Below, in pieces: positions 48,201-63,200 of a stretch of DNA of 64,000 nucleotides (position 1 is the first letter of the stretch; each line of letters opens with the position of its first letter). Source of the stretch: Burhinus oedicnemus (taxonomy: Eukaryota > Chordata > Aves > Charadriiformes > Burhinidae); the NCBI GenBank assembly GCA_008921705.1, contig VFFE01009081.1, positions 220,566 to 284,565 of the forward strand, written 5' to 3'. The position numbers were made by a program, and so were the translations under genes. The notes beneath the pieces were generated by a model. That model had not been told where the DNA came from and did no database searches. It worked only from the letters and a program-made list of their open reading frames with translations.

Positions 48201-51200
48201 TGAAGCTACTGTAAATTATTTTAAATTACAGCTGTTCACTACCTAGTTACACACCTACAGGAAAGCATCTTGCAAAGATCTAGCCCGTACTAGGAGATCT
48301 GTATCTCCTTGTATTCCAGAAGTGTGTGTTTTTGTACACTGCCACTGCTACTACAGTCTCATTAAATCATAAACTTTTATTTTAAACATGGTGAATTGGA
48401 TTATTTATTACTATCATAAGTAAAGATAAATGAATTACAACGACGAATTTGTCAGAAAATCTTTATAAAAGAAAAGCCAGCTGAGATGTGCGTGTTTTCA
48501 AAATGTTTACATTTCAAGCCATGGGTATCAGGTAGATGCCCATCCAATATTTTTTATCACCAGCTGATGCAATAATACCGCGTACCTACACAGGCATCAG
48601 CTTCCCAGCCAGCCTACTGACGAACGTTAAACATGGGAGACACCAAACCCTATGTTCCCCTGGCCCCAGAAAACTATAAACAAAAAGCACCCACTGACTA
48701 GGGAACCCAAGAAACCCCAAACACAACCCCAAACCAATAATCTACAGGTGTCTATGGAAGTTAATGTCAATAAACCAAAAATACTCACTTTCCATTCTCA
48801 GCAGATATGTACTCTTCCCATGTAATTGTATTGGGTGATGGCGGAGTAAGTGACTGCCGTCTGACAGGCTGTTCAGAAAAACATGTCTTAACTGTTTATC
48901 TTTCCTTATATTCGCTTAGAATTTTGCCATTCAAAAGATACAACTGTACTTCAATTCTAGGAAGAAGAGCAATATAGTCTATCCAGGTTGTAGCTGATAC
49001 TTCTCTGGGCTTTTCCATCTCCTGCTCTTGCTCTCATAGTCTCTATTTAGGTATTTGGCCTCAAACTGTATTTTACATAGAAGTTGGCTGTTTTAAGGCA
49101 TCAGTTAATCAGTTAATTCAAGTGTCTGAATGACAAGTGACAAAGCACAAGCTAATGCAGAAATAAATTAATCACTTTTGAAAGGCTGTATGCATGCTCC
49201 CAGATGATGTCTGGCTCATTCTGAATAGCTCGTGATTTCATGGTGATAATAACAGGCTTAGCCCATTATAATGAAGCTAAAGGAAAACACGACTGAAAAG
49301 AAAAACAGAAAGGCATTCTAAACAATAAAGATTTGGTCTAAAGGAAGTTAAAGTCATTTGCCACAGCCAAACCCATAATCTTTTACTAAGAGACAAATTA
49401 AGACTGAAATATCCAATATAATCACAGAAATTCCTCAATGTGTGCACTAATCAGGATAATTCATTAACATACCACCATGATTATACTTGTAGGTCATATT
49501 TATTATACTAAAATTAAGATAATCAAAATAGAATACAAACATTATCTGGAGATTTTGCTAAATGACTGGTGTGAAAGATTATTCTCCTATGCAAAAATTC
49601 ACATACTGTGAATAAATACTTAAGTATACCTCAAAATTTTGTTCCATTAAGTTGCCACCTTTACTCAGGCTCTCCATGATAGCTTTATTTCGAAGAATAT
49701 CCTCCTCACTGAGATGTTCTCTTCTTTTCCTTGATTCTAATACAAGTCCATTCACCAAGTAGAAATCTGCCAAGAAGTTTCCTACTCTTTCCTGCACGAA
49801 AGGAATTGGACATTAATGACTCACAGAAGACAAAAAAAACCCATTTACATTCTTGTATATCCAAATAATTGCACTTCAGTGCAATAAGAAACCCTCAGGA
49901 TTGAAGTGTTGTAATTTACACAACCAACCACATGGGCTATCAGTGGACAATCCCACTAAGGTACGTACAGCACAAACACAAGAACTCCATCAGAACAGGT
50001 ATTTCACATCAATGGAAATTTTAAGACAGAAAAGATTGTTTAAGAACTCAAGAGCAGCCAAGGGAAACCTGACTAAAATCCCCTTCAACAGCAAGCTGTG
50101 TGAAAGGATAATTTACACATGTAGAATATGGATTTGGTATTCAAAAGGAAAAAGTTCCGAAACTAGCTCAGATGGAAACTCGAGATGACTGGTACTACAT
50201 GGAGATCGAGATGAAAACAAAATCCTTCAGCGCTAGCCACGAGATAGCCATTTCCTACTCAAAGAAGTTACGACGGTGGCCATTTCAAGTTTTGCACAGC
50301 TGAGAACTTGTACGTCAGTCAGACTGCTAACACGGAAAGGAACGACCCAGAACACTCCCATCTTCCTGCATTTCTCTGACACAGGAGCGCACAGGATCCT
50401 TACTGCGCACCTGGAATGAATTTGCAGAGACCATACACTCCTACAAGCAGGTAATTTTCAGTACAATCTGCTCTCCCCCTGCCCAATAGCTAGAGTTTGT
50501 TACCTTTGTTCCAGGCTACTTCTTCCTTATGAAGGCAGTCCATCCTATATATTCTATGTGCTCAAACTAGTGACAGCTGGGGGGGGAAGGGGGAGACATT
50601 TTTCCTCCGTCCCTGACATCTTATTCTTTTACTCCTTATTTCTTCCCAACCACATCATCATAAGGCTGTCTGAACTACTATGTCCCCAGTAACGCGGTCC
50701 GTGACATTTTCTTTAAGCTTACTGTTTTGTCTTCTCGAAAAAGCCATCCCGTTTGGGCACGTGTGAAGGTAATTGATTTGGTTGATAATGTTGCTGAGTA
50801 AATATCACTGCTCATCAAAATGTCAACCTCTTCTTCTGTTTCCATCTCAGATTCCTAGAAGAAAAATTCCCAAGTATGAAATAGAACTTAATAATAATGA
50901 TTACTTTGGAACTTTTCCCAGAACTAGCATTTTCTGAATTTTTGAAACTGTTCTATAGAAGCTCTGGCCAAATGGTTACCAAATAGTTTAATCATAAATA
51001 TTAATGCAAATAAGGCATTCAAGTGTGATTTATCCAGAAGCTCAGCAGCCACAGCCTTTCCATAGGCAAAGATCCATATGCTTAAGTGACTGGCCGTAAT
51101 TAAAAACCTGACTAAACACAAGGGGCCCAACGAGTCATCCCCTTGCATCGGTAACAACTGAGCTGGCCACAGAGTGACTAAGTGGATGAAAAGCAGTGGC

Positions 51201-54200
51201 ACGCAAGTTTGAAAACCCACCTGAGGACACCTAATGAAGCCCACTGGAAAGATTAAAAGTAGCACGTGTCATAACTTAAAACATATTTACATATTTGCCT
51301 ATTCAGAATGATAAAAGATTTTCCCAAAAGATTCACATTCTAGCTTTTTCCTCATTTAGAAGTCTGTATTCAAAAGCACTGTTTTTCATAACAAAATTTT
51401 ACGTCACCTATACAGCTTATTTTCTAACAACTGAACAAAAAATTCTTTGGTTTGTACCTCTTCGGAGCTTGTTTGGCTCTTTTTGAGAGGCATGTTTTGT
51501 TTAATAAAATAAGTCAGACTTCTGACGTGAAGTAAAAGCTTGAGGTATTTCAGACCCTACATTCACACAGATCTTTACCTCATGATGTATTCGCTGGTAA
51601 ACTTTTTGTTCATTGTCTAAAACTACAAAAGATTCAGAGGGTGCGGCATCACCATTAAAAATGAAGCTTAAATCCCCTCGTTGGCACTTCATGTCGGTAA
51701 AGTCTATGAGAGTAGTGTCCAGCCTGTGAAAATATACCAATACTTTAAAAGAAGTTACCCATAAACACTCAAATACACTACTAAGTTCAGTCTGCAAGGA
51801 GAAGCTTTTTTTTTTTTTTTTTCTTATAATCACAAGCAAACACACTAAGGCCTAAGTTTTCATAGAATACTTCATAAGCGAAGCCTGGATGCAGAAATAA
51901 AAAAAATCGCTATTAACAAGTTTCACATTATAACATCTCTACCGTTATAAATGCAGTCCAAAATATTCTTACGCTAACTTCATAGGAAAAGGTAAAGTTT
52001 TCTTCAGAAAACTGTATTTCAAAACTGCCAGCATGAGGAAGTGACATAAATACAACTGCTCCATGTCATCAGCACCCTATTCTACAAGAAGCAGCCACTG
52101 ATTTGAGTAACAGCATCAGAACATGACCCAAATTATGGAGATGACTAAGAAACGGAGTGATTTTGGTTTTTTTTTTTTATTTGACGCATTTCAGTTGCTA
52201 TTTCTATTTCTTCCCCTCACCAACACAAAAGAAATGCTTCTGCTGACCTGAATAACTAGAAGGTGGAGCCAAGGACAAAGATCTCTCTAGCAATTCAGAT
52301 GCCTTATTGCTAGAATATTTACTACTTTAACAAAGGTGGTTAGAGAACCTGAATTCAGTGATCACTTCAGCTCTAAGTGGTTACTGCTTAATATTCATCA
52401 TATATTGGCCTCTGATTTCAAGAAAGAATCTGGAGCTATTTCCACTCAGTGCCAGTCTCATAACGCCCAGTCTGGTACAAGCCAGAGCACACAGAAACAA
52501 GAAGGAAAAAAACCCCCAAAACGTCTCGGACTCAAATTTGACCTAAAAAGTCAGTTCACACACCTATACTAACAGCTTGAATAGAACCAAATTTTCTACA
52601 GATTGAATCTTCTGAACCACATTCTTGACTTTTTGTTTGTTTTAAACTTTGGAACCTAAAAAGACAGAAAAGGCATTTAAATCCAAAAACCCAAACTAAA
52701 CCAGTTAAAAAGCTGAGCTTGGAAAGACTCCTGGAAGCACTCTACTGAGTTTGTGAATCTGTTACATTAAGCATTTCAAAAAGAGAAAGTATATCACTTT
52801 TTTTACTACATAGACTGCAGCAGCAACATTTCCCCACAAAATACTGAAAGCTCATTTATTTGAAATTGTGTTAAAAATACCAAATTCCTATTTTTCAATT
52901 AATCACGGTCATGTCTGGTAGATAAAGCCTTATACAGCTTGATTGCTTTTGCTTTATATTTTAAGTGACTCGGGAACTGAAATTAAATTCAGATCAATAG
53001 AGGAAAAACCGACAGTCTGAAGCTCAAACCACTTCTTGCCTCTAACGCCAACGAACAAACACAATGCTGTTTCACACATGTTTGCAGACTCCTCAGCGAT
53101 TTCTTCCAGACCACACTGGAATCCAGCGTTTTCACTAACATGCAGATAGGTATGACTTAGACAACACACACTGTAAAATCAGTACTTACCTGATATTTAT
53201 ACCTTGTTTGTGTATTTTACATGCATCAGAAGGCAGAATTCGGGAAAGTAAAGGCACTAAAGGTAGGGAGAGAGAATGCAATTAGGACATTGAAGTTCCT
53301 CTGCGAAGCATTTCTATTAAAACTATGTATCAGTTTGAATCTCGATGTATTTTAATACAAATACAGCATACCCATTTTCCATCATAACCTCAATACAAAT
53401 AACAACTGACGAATTCCAGGGTTACTTCTATTCAATAGCTGCAAAACTGATTTGTAATTGTAGACTACTTTCAGCATCACGACATAATTTAAAATGTCCT
53501 CAGCCACAGCTAAAACATTTGTAAATTCTAATAACTTGTCTTCTAGCTCTTTGAAGTTTTAATTCTATGATTTGATAGGTCACCTATACATTGTACCAGC
53601 TGAAAGCCTAGCAGAACATCACCTGTAAAATGTAATTAGCCTACAGGACCAATAATTAGGACAGAGGCACTGTCCAGAGCGTATTTTTCCCTTCAAGAAA
53701 GAGAATATATAGAAAAAAATAAATAATCACAGAATCCCTGGGGTTGGCAGGGACCTCTGGAGATCATCCAGTCCAACCCCCCTGCCAGGGCAGGGTCACC
53801 CAGAGCAGGTCGCACAGGATGGCGTCCAGGCGGGTTTGGAATGTCTCCAGAGTCGGAGACTCCACCACCTCTCTGGGCAGCCTGTGCCAGTGCTCTGCCA
53901 CCCTCAAAGCAAAGAAGTTCCTCCTCATGTTTAGATGGAACTTCCCATGTTCAAGTTTGTGCCCGTTACCACTTGTCCTGTCACTGGGCACCACTGAAAA
54001 GAGACTGGTCCCATCCTCCCGGCACTCTCCCTTGAAGTATTTATAAGCATTGATGAGATCCCCCCTCAGTCTTCTCTTCTCCAGACTAAACAGACCCAAG
54101 TCCCTCAGCCTTTCCTCATCAGAAAGATGTTCCAGGCCCCTCACCATCTTTGTAGCCCTCTGCTGTACCCTCTACACCAGTTCCTTGTCTTCCTTGAACC

Positions 54201-57200
54201 GGGGAGCCCGGAACTGGACCCAGTACTCCAGGTGCGGCCTCACCAGGGCAGAGTAGAGGGGGAGGATGACCTCCCGCGACCTGCTTGCCACACACCTCTT
54301 GATGCACCCCAGGATGTCATTGGCATTCTTGGCCACCAGAGCACATTCCTGGCTCATGGTCATCCTGTTGTCCACCAGGACTCCCAGGTCCCTTTCCACA
54401 GAGCTGCTTTCCAACAGGTCAGCCCCTAACCTGTACTGGTGCAGGGGGTTATTCCTCCCCAGGTGCAGGACCCTACACTTGCCTTTGTTGAATTTCATAA
54501 GGTTTCTCTCTGCCCAACTCTCCAGCCTTTCCAGGTCACGCTGAATGGCAGCACAACCTTCCGGTGTGTCAGCCACCCCTCCCAGTTTTGTGTCACCAAA
54601 CTTGCTGATGGTACGCTCTATCCCTGCATCCAGGTCATTGATGAATATGTTGAACGGGACTGGACCCAGTGCTGACCCCTGGGAAACACCACTTGTCACA
54701 GACCTCCAACTAGACTCTGTGCCACTAATCACAACCCTCTGAGCTCTATCTGCCAGCCAGTTTTCCATCCACCCCACTGTCCATTCATCCAACCCACACT
54801 TCCTAAGCTTGCCTATGAGGATGCTGTGGGAGACGGTGTCAAAAGCCTTGCTGAAGTCAAGATCCAAGACAACATCCACTGCCCTCCCCTCATCTATCCA
54901 TCCAGACATGTGAACAGGCACAGTGAGACTCCTGGAGAAGAGGACCCCTAAAAGCTAGCTTTACGTCCGGCATCACTTCTTCTGTGTGATGTCTGACTGC
55001 CACCATCATACTCTGCAAGTCTGGCTGCAGTCTCATCAATAAGCAATGTCCTGTCTTACTCCACGCCTACAGCTCTACTCTCTTTTTTATGCTGACTCTT
55101 CCATGAAAAAGTCCACTCATTAAATGTGCAGCACACAGTAGGCCACCTAGAAAAATTAGGTGTTTGTTCCATATCTGTTGAACATTTGATGGCAGTCTGG
55201 CCCCTCGATCCTCCTCTGAATATTGGAAGAGGCATATATTGGAACAAATAAAGACTACACCTATATGAAAGTATATAAAATTACTGACTTAATTTTCAAC
55301 CAGTAACAGAAGGTATCACTTCCAATATTTTGACATTACTCAGACATGTTGATCATTGCTAATACATTTTTGCTAATTTATTAAGACTTTTCTTCTACAG
55401 TTAAGAGGTGGAAAGTGAGAAAACACTAAACGTTATACAGTCACATAAGAGAAACATTAAGGTGAAGCTAGGGTTTGAAGAACCTACCACACAGTTGCAC
55501 TTAACTGACAGTCACCACTCAGAGTACAGGCTGAAATTCGCGAAATTAAATGCCCCAAGTCCAGTCACTCAACTAAATTGCTCAAACCACTGTTCTACAG
55601 TGACACCAATGGACCAGATAGAGACATTTTAATATTGTACTCTTCTAGTGATCGATTTCTTAAAGTAAACAACAGCCTGTTCCCCCCCACATTGTGTCAC
55701 TGGATTACAGAAGAGAATTCAGCTCCAAAAATAAGTAAGCAAAAATAATTCAGCAAAAGTTGCCCATCCTTTCCTTATAACTTAGATCTTGAGAACTGGA
55801 CTGTGAACTTTCCAACATGCAAACAGAAGAAAATTTAAGCTTGAGAGAACAAGTGTGCTGAAGACAGATTATATTATCTCCATATAAAAGAATATACAGT
55901 TGCTTACCCCAACTTTGAAAATCCCAGTGAAGCTCTAGATAGAAGTCACCTAGCTGAGATGAAAAGAACAATATATTAACAAGCTTTTTAGTCTAAATGA
56001 CAACTGTAATATTTGCTGAAGGACAGGCAGAAGTTGTGTTTTGTCAAACAGAGAATGCTAACTTTTCCTCTAATATTAGTATTTGAATTTATACTCAAAC
56101 ATTTCTGAAGCTTTAACTAGAGTAGAATCAATAATGATAAAATTATGCAACTCATTTGAACTACTCATTTTTAAATGAATTTTTAAAAAATAATTTACAC
56201 AGCTATTAAGCCACGCATTATAAAAGATTTATTGTAAATACATGTTTAAAAAAGATCTATAAAGCTCTTTGCTTGCTTTAACTGATCACATCCAACCCCA
56301 TGGAATTACACGTTCTGGCTTAAATTAATGAGTCAAGTTTCAGCTAAGAGTATTCACATACACAAATTCCAATTTCCCTTCTGGAAATATGCTTAAGTCA
56401 TTATATAAAAATTCCTCTACCTCCATAAACACATGCCAGCCAACTCCTTTAAACTGTATGCAAAGCAAAAGCAAAGTAAGGGGTGACTTGATTAAAATTG
56501 GCAAGTGTTGGTAATACACTGAGGTAGCCACATACTTCCACTCCACGCAAGGAGAAAGATGTGCAACTCTAGGCCAGGTCTTGCATCAGCAGGAATAAGA
56601 AGAGCAGAGCTGTTTTAGTAAGGCTGTGTCTGCTATCTGTTTGCTCTCACACAAAAACTGAAAGCTTTTCACTTCTAGACAGCGGGATATTTTTTTTTTC
56701 TTGGATCAATGAAAAACATAGGAACATTGCTAGAGCGTATTCATAGAGTGTGTCACTGACGCAGTTTAGCTCAGCTTTTCAGATGTATGGTTTAATTAAC
56801 TTCAGCTAAATAGTTGGTTTTCTACAAACCCATTCATATTTTACCACTTGGCTAGGCAGGAGAAGCTCACTCCACCTAAAGGGAAATAAACACCCGTGTT
56901 TTATAACCACAGTTTTAGCACACTAGCAGGAGTTTGAAATAGAGGAAACCGAGCTTTTCCTCCTGGTTTCCCTAAACTGAGGAATGTTTCAATGTGCTCA
57001 AGAACTGGCTGCTGCATGCAGATAGAGAATTAAACCAAAAATCTCTTTCATTACTAAGCAAGAAAAGAAAGCGTCATTCATGATTAGTGACTAAACAAAA
57101 CCAGTAAATTATTCACCAAACCAAAAGATTTAAGAAAGCCTTAAAAATCTGATGAAATAAATACAGATTAAAACTTTAACTTTTAGATTGCAAAGAAGAC

Positions 57201-60200
57201 TAGCAGCCTTCTTACGTAAACCTTTCTATTTGAATTTCTAGAAGGTGATAAGAAAGCATTATCTTAAAAACACACGTAACTCTCTGACCCCTTAGAACAG
57301 ACACTGTAAGCCAAGATTGCTATTAAGACCAAAAGAGATTTGTAAAAGCAAGTAGAAAATTTTTTTACAGTTTGCCAGAGCATCCATACTAAGAACATAA
57401 GCCACTGCTTTCCAGCATGATCTGTTTTTGTCAACACAACTGCCTTGAACTTACCTCTTTCAGGGCTTTTAATAATCGAGGTCGTTTTTCTTCAACACTT
57501 TCCCTGGACTGCTGTTTAAGCTTCCTTAGGAGTGCTGTAACTAAACAGAAATTAACTATAAGGTAAATCTCTTCTATTTTTTTGTTAATTACAGGTCAGT
57601 GTCTTATTTAACATCTTAAAAAAAGAAAAAACAATGCAAATGTAACATTTAATCAGACTTGGGAGAAATTAACTTCAAGTTATAGTAATTGTACATAGTC
57701 TACTCTGATCACAACAGGAAGAAAAGCCTCAATAATTATTTGTAACATAAAGTATACAATCATGTCAAGAGGTCTTTTACACGTGTATTAGTAAACATGT
57801 GGGTACACAGCTGTATTATTGAACACGAGTCTATAGACTGCGTAACATCTACTCCGAGAAAATTCTTTAGTAGTGAGGAGCTGACAGGCAGAATGTTGTA
57901 AGTATATCATAAATTAGTGCACTAGTATATTAATAATATATTAATATACATAATATATAGTGAGTTTTCTGCTATGGGACATGGTAACATCAGATACTAC
58001 TAATATCCACTAGTGAGTAGCAGCAGAATAATTTTCCCTTTACTACTTCATAACTGAAGTGAGTAAGTAATCACTGTATTTGCCTACTGGCCTGTTGAGA
58101 TGCAACATAAATGCAATATCCCACTGCCAATTGATATATTAAATATACATATGACCACATGGAGCAATTCCAATTAGATGATCCCATACAGCTAAAATCC
58201 ATTCTGACCTTGTAACTCCAATTTTAAATACAGAACGCTAGTTTATAGCTCTTACAATCACTTTAAGCAAAAGCTTAACTCTGCCTAGCATCACATATTC
58301 TAATGTAATTTCTTTCTTATCAAGGAAATGGACATGTGTAGAGCTTGTCGTATCACATTTAGACAGAAAAAAGTTCAGCTGATTAAGATAAACTCTTCAG
58401 AGAGCTAGAATAGGAATATTAGAAAAAAACCTAGCTTGAAACCCTTTGCTTTCCTGTTCTGAATGAGGCCTCAATTTCTGATTAATTGGCAAGCGGAGGT
58501 TCTTACTCATTTGTCTGTCTCCATAGCTGATGGCTTCTGCAAGAGGGCTCCATCCCTGAGCATTTTTCACCTTTACTGGAGCATTATGGGCTAAAAGCAA
58601 GTGGGCACATTCTGTAACAAAATAGGAATAATTACCTGCAATAAACATCAAGGATGTAGCAATATAAAAGGAAACAATAATAAAGCAAAAGCAGTAGATA
58701 TTCAATATATTAAACAGTTTATCAAAATACGTATCTGGATTCCAAATCAAACTTTAAACAAAGAAAAAACATTTATGTAAATCTTTATAGCACTTCCCTG
58801 TTAAATATTAGCACTAAAAACAAAACTGGTGACCAACCACCAATTACTTAACCACTTCTGCTTCTTATATTTTGCTTTTTATAAAGCTGTATTTCTGTAT
58901 GTGCATATACACACCCACAACTACGTAACAAATACTTTTAAAGCATTACATCAGCTGTCTCTCCTTAATGCGCAAAACCCTGTACCAAGACACACCTCAT
59001 GGTCTCACACACATGGGAGTTGTGCACGGTCTTCCCCCTCCCCACCTCGACCCCCTTTGCCCAAAGGCCAGCGGAGAACTGATTTGCTAGAAATGTGCAT
59101 GGAGACATAGACTTTAGGCAACTCGAGAACACTGCGTGTATGGGAGGCGGAGAGGAAGCTGTGGCACTAACACATCCCTATGTGGCAACTAAAGCAGGCA
59201 AACAAGCACATTCTGAGCTAGGAAACCTCCGAGTACGTGCATGACCGGCTGCACAGCAAGGAACAGGGACTGCAGACTAACAGCGTGGATATCTGGAGCG
59301 CTGATAACGGAGCACACAGCTCACGGTCCTGGGCTCCATCAGTAGAGAGGTACACTTGCAACGTGCTGCATTTTTCATCAACAGCATCAGTAACAGCGCG
59401 CGTCACTGCTGTCCCCGATGCTCAGCGTGCACACGCTGTGCTGCTAAAGCAACGTTAACATCTCATCAAAGCCACGCAAGTTCCTAGCCAAGCCACAGCT
59501 CAACTTGCATTCCCTTCTCTGTCTACAGGTAAAAGGTGACGGAGGAGTGACAAATAGTCCTTAAAATTCATGAGAGAAGAAAGCTTTCAGTGTTTCCATG
59601 TTTTGAATGAGCTGTCCTCATTTGAAATGGTTCTTCAGTTTCCATCTACAGAAAGTTTCCTCACCACATCTCATTAAAATCAACCCGACCCATTGCAGTA
59701 CCAAGCTGGAGCTGTACGCTGAAGAAATGTCTCATTACGAATAGGATGGGCGGGCATGACGGATAGAGGGACTTCCTGAATTCTTCTCCTACTATAGGTA
59801 TTACAGGAAACCGTACTAGTCATTCCAGATGCAACAATCGTGAGTCACTGGCAAGCACCGTGTTTAGAAAGGAAGAGATACTTCACTGGTGAATATACTA
59901 TCTTTTGTGGTAAATAAACAAAAGCCCTGACTACTTTGCCAGCAAACACAGAGAGGTATTTTTATGGCTGTTTAAATATAGTGCCTAACACAATAACAAC
60001 ACTGTACAGTGAGCAGGCAAATAAGCTCGCATTCACCAGCCAGATTACATTTTCAGTTAAACAAAGAGGATGTAAATTCACCCTGCGCTTCAGAAAAGAC
60101 TGGCTATAGCACTGCTACACGCAGCTGAACAGTCTACATGCATCACCCCAGAAAGACAGAAAACTGACCTCCGGTATCAATGAGACAGACTAACAAGGTA

Positions 60201-63200
60201 GGAAGGGACCAAGGGTTCTTGGTGGATCAATGACTACACAGGATTCAGTTGAAACAGTAAAACCAGGTATTGTGCTGGGTGTCATGCACCAATGGCCCTG
60301 CTCCAGGCAAGCTAGACAAAGGCTCACCACATGCCGGTCGGTCTCACCTCTGTGCCTGGCAAGATCATGGAGCAGATCCTCCTGGAAACTCTGATAAGGC
60401 ATATGGAAAGTACGGAGGTGATTGGTGGCAGCCAACATGGCTTCACTAAGGGCAAATCGTGCCTGACAAACTTGGTGGCCTTCGACGAGGTTACAGCATC
60501 AGTGGATAAGGGGAGAGCAACAGATGTCACCTACCTGGACTTGTGCAAGGCATTTGACACTGTCCCACATGATATCCTAGTCTCTAAATTGAAGAGACAT
60601 GGATTTGATGGATGGACCACTCGGTGGATAAGGAATTGGCTGGATGGACGCACTCAAAGAGTTGCAGTCAACTGCTCAATGTCCAAGTGGTGTGTAGTGA
60701 CAAGTGGTGTTCCTCACGGGTCTGTACTGGGACCAGTATTGTTTAACATCTTTGCTGGCGACATGGATGCTGGGACTGAGTGCACGCTCAGCAAGTTTGC
60801 TGACGACACCAAGCTGCATGGAGTGGCTGACATGCTGGAGGGAAGGGATGCCATCCAGAGGGACCTGGACAGGCTGGAGAGGTGGGCCCGTGCCAACCTC
60901 ATGAAGTTCAACAAGGCCAAGTGCAATTGGGAAGAAATTGTTGACTGTGAGGGTGGTGAGACCCTGGCCCAGGTTGCCCAGAGCAGCTGTGGCTGCCCAT
61001 CCCTGGAGGTGTTCAAGGCCAGGTTGGACGGGGCTTGGAGCAACCAGGTCTAGCGGGAGGTGTCTCTGCCCATGGCAGGGGGTTGGAACTAGATGGTCTT
61101 TAAGGTCCCTTCCAACCTAAGCCATCCTATGATACTATGCATCTTAAAGGATTTAGGGCTTTACATATGGGATGACTGACTACATGGAAAGACGCTAAGA
61201 GGTGAACTGCAAACTGACATCTAAAACACGCAGCCAACGAGAAAAGGAGTAGAGGGAAGAAATGCCTCTCCTCTCCTCGCTATACTATACACCAGGGTAA
61301 CTCATATTCTAGGAATCCATCAGGACTGAAAAGATTGCTTTTTATCCTAGAGCTGAAACATAAAATAACCAAATTTTAAGAGAGATTTAGAATAAGTATC
61401 GGACTGTGCTGAATTAAAGTTGGTAAACTCTTTTCTGTCAGTTTTATTAGAAGAAAAACCTTTGATTAAAGTTCTTTGTATTTATTAATGTGGTAAGATA
61501 CTGCTATAGCTATATGGAGAGTGTCCCTTCATGACAGCTAATCGCCTTTTAACCAAAAACACACAACCCCTTCTACACCCAACAGTGCAAAACTTGTAAA
61601 TATTAACAAATGACCGTGACAAACTAAAGCTTGACACAAACACTGCAACAAGGCACAACAGAAGTCACATACAAAGCTGATCATCATTGCTTGAGAACAT
61701 AAAGTAGTTATAAAGCGAAAAAAATCTATCTTGCAAAGAAAAATGCCTATTTAAGGCTGAGAAATTAAAGAAAGGCTTCTGCCTCTGTTTCCTTCTTCTG
61801 TTCCAAGCCTCTAGTGTGGGACCCTCACTGGAAAATAGCAGTTCTGATAAAGTGCCATTTTTCACAAGGTGAAAAAATCTCATACCTGTGACTTCCAGCA
61901 GGCAGACACCTGTAAAACATATTTGCCTCACTGCTGTCTCAAAAAGTTTTTGCATATCTTCTTTTTCTTTTCGTCCTTTTTTTTTTAATTTAAAAAGTGT
62001 CACAGGCTAGACCAATATTGGCAGATTCCAGCAACCTCTACTGCTTCCTCTTCTGCGTAAGCCACCTCTCTCCCTTCTTCCTTCAAAATTACTTCCCACT
62101 CTAACTCTCAATTATTTTAGATCACTTCATAGGTATTACCAAAGCATCCCAAGACAACTTAATTGCATTTCCTGCAGTCCCCTCTCCAAATCCGCCAGGT
62201 GTTTCGGTTAACAACAGCTCTCTCATGGAGCAGTACCACGTACCAGCCACGGGACTCGCATGGCTGAATGATACCAAGCCGTTCTTGTTTCAGTAGTGAA
62301 AAAGAATTTTATTGTCACAGAGACTGAACAATCATAGTCCAGGTTTCTTCCAGCCTGGGAACATGTCTACTTCTATACTTTCTATTTAAAGTAGAAATCT
62401 AAATCCCGTGCCTTGAAATTCTGCTGTAAAAAAACCCTGGAAGGCTATCTGGAAAGATGAGAGCCATCGTGAATCAACAGGCTGCACCATCCCGTACACT
62501 GTCCTGCGCCTTGCACAGGGCAGCCTGGACACCTGAGGAAGCAGCTAGGCAGCGAGCCAGAAATTCGAATCAAGTGAGTGAAGGAGTATGCAAAAAGCAG
62601 GTGAGCGATCACATTTCCACTCACAGAGGCATTTTATTCTAGAGGATGTTATTCTGATTCGCTTCACTGGGAAAAAGCTAAACGGGGTTGTTCAACACTG
62701 CTAGTGAGCCAGTCACCAACATACACAGTGACACTACTAACCAGAAAAGCGTTGACAAAGAGAAACAGTATCATGACACAAACAAAATTAATAACCCTTC
62801 TGTACCATGAATTAATTGCACATTAAAATAGAGATCTGCCTGGATCAAGTCCCCAGCGCACACATACTGAGTGTACCCCTCTGCTTCAGCTGCTTGGACA
62901 CCAAAGGGGAAGCAGGCGTGCATACACTTGCCTCCACTGCCTTGAGTTGTTTCTCAGTCTTCTATGACATTCCAAATTTCCCAGTTCCCTTCTAACTCTG
63001 CAAAAAGAGGAGCTGGGTTCACCCACTGTTCTTGTTCTAGGCTCGTAAAGATTCCAGCTGCTACAACTCCTCTCCCCCCTACCCCATTCGCTACCTAGCT
63101 CCTTGATTTTGGCCTAAAGAACAGGTGCCCTGATTCCTTCTCCAACTTTTCTCTTCTAAATCCACGTGGCACCTTCTTTTCAGAAAACCTCAACTTTGAC

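Noticed and set aside
54172..54921. A 249-codon reverse transcriptase frame as a possible functional gene
   Set aside because: It is part of a 5'-truncated CR1 with a damaged catalytic motif and no promoter; annotated as a mobile element.
60331..61053. A 240-codon RT frame as a possible domesticated gene
   Set aside because: Its C-terminal part is translated CR1 3' UTR created by an internal deletion. There is no evidence of purifying selection.
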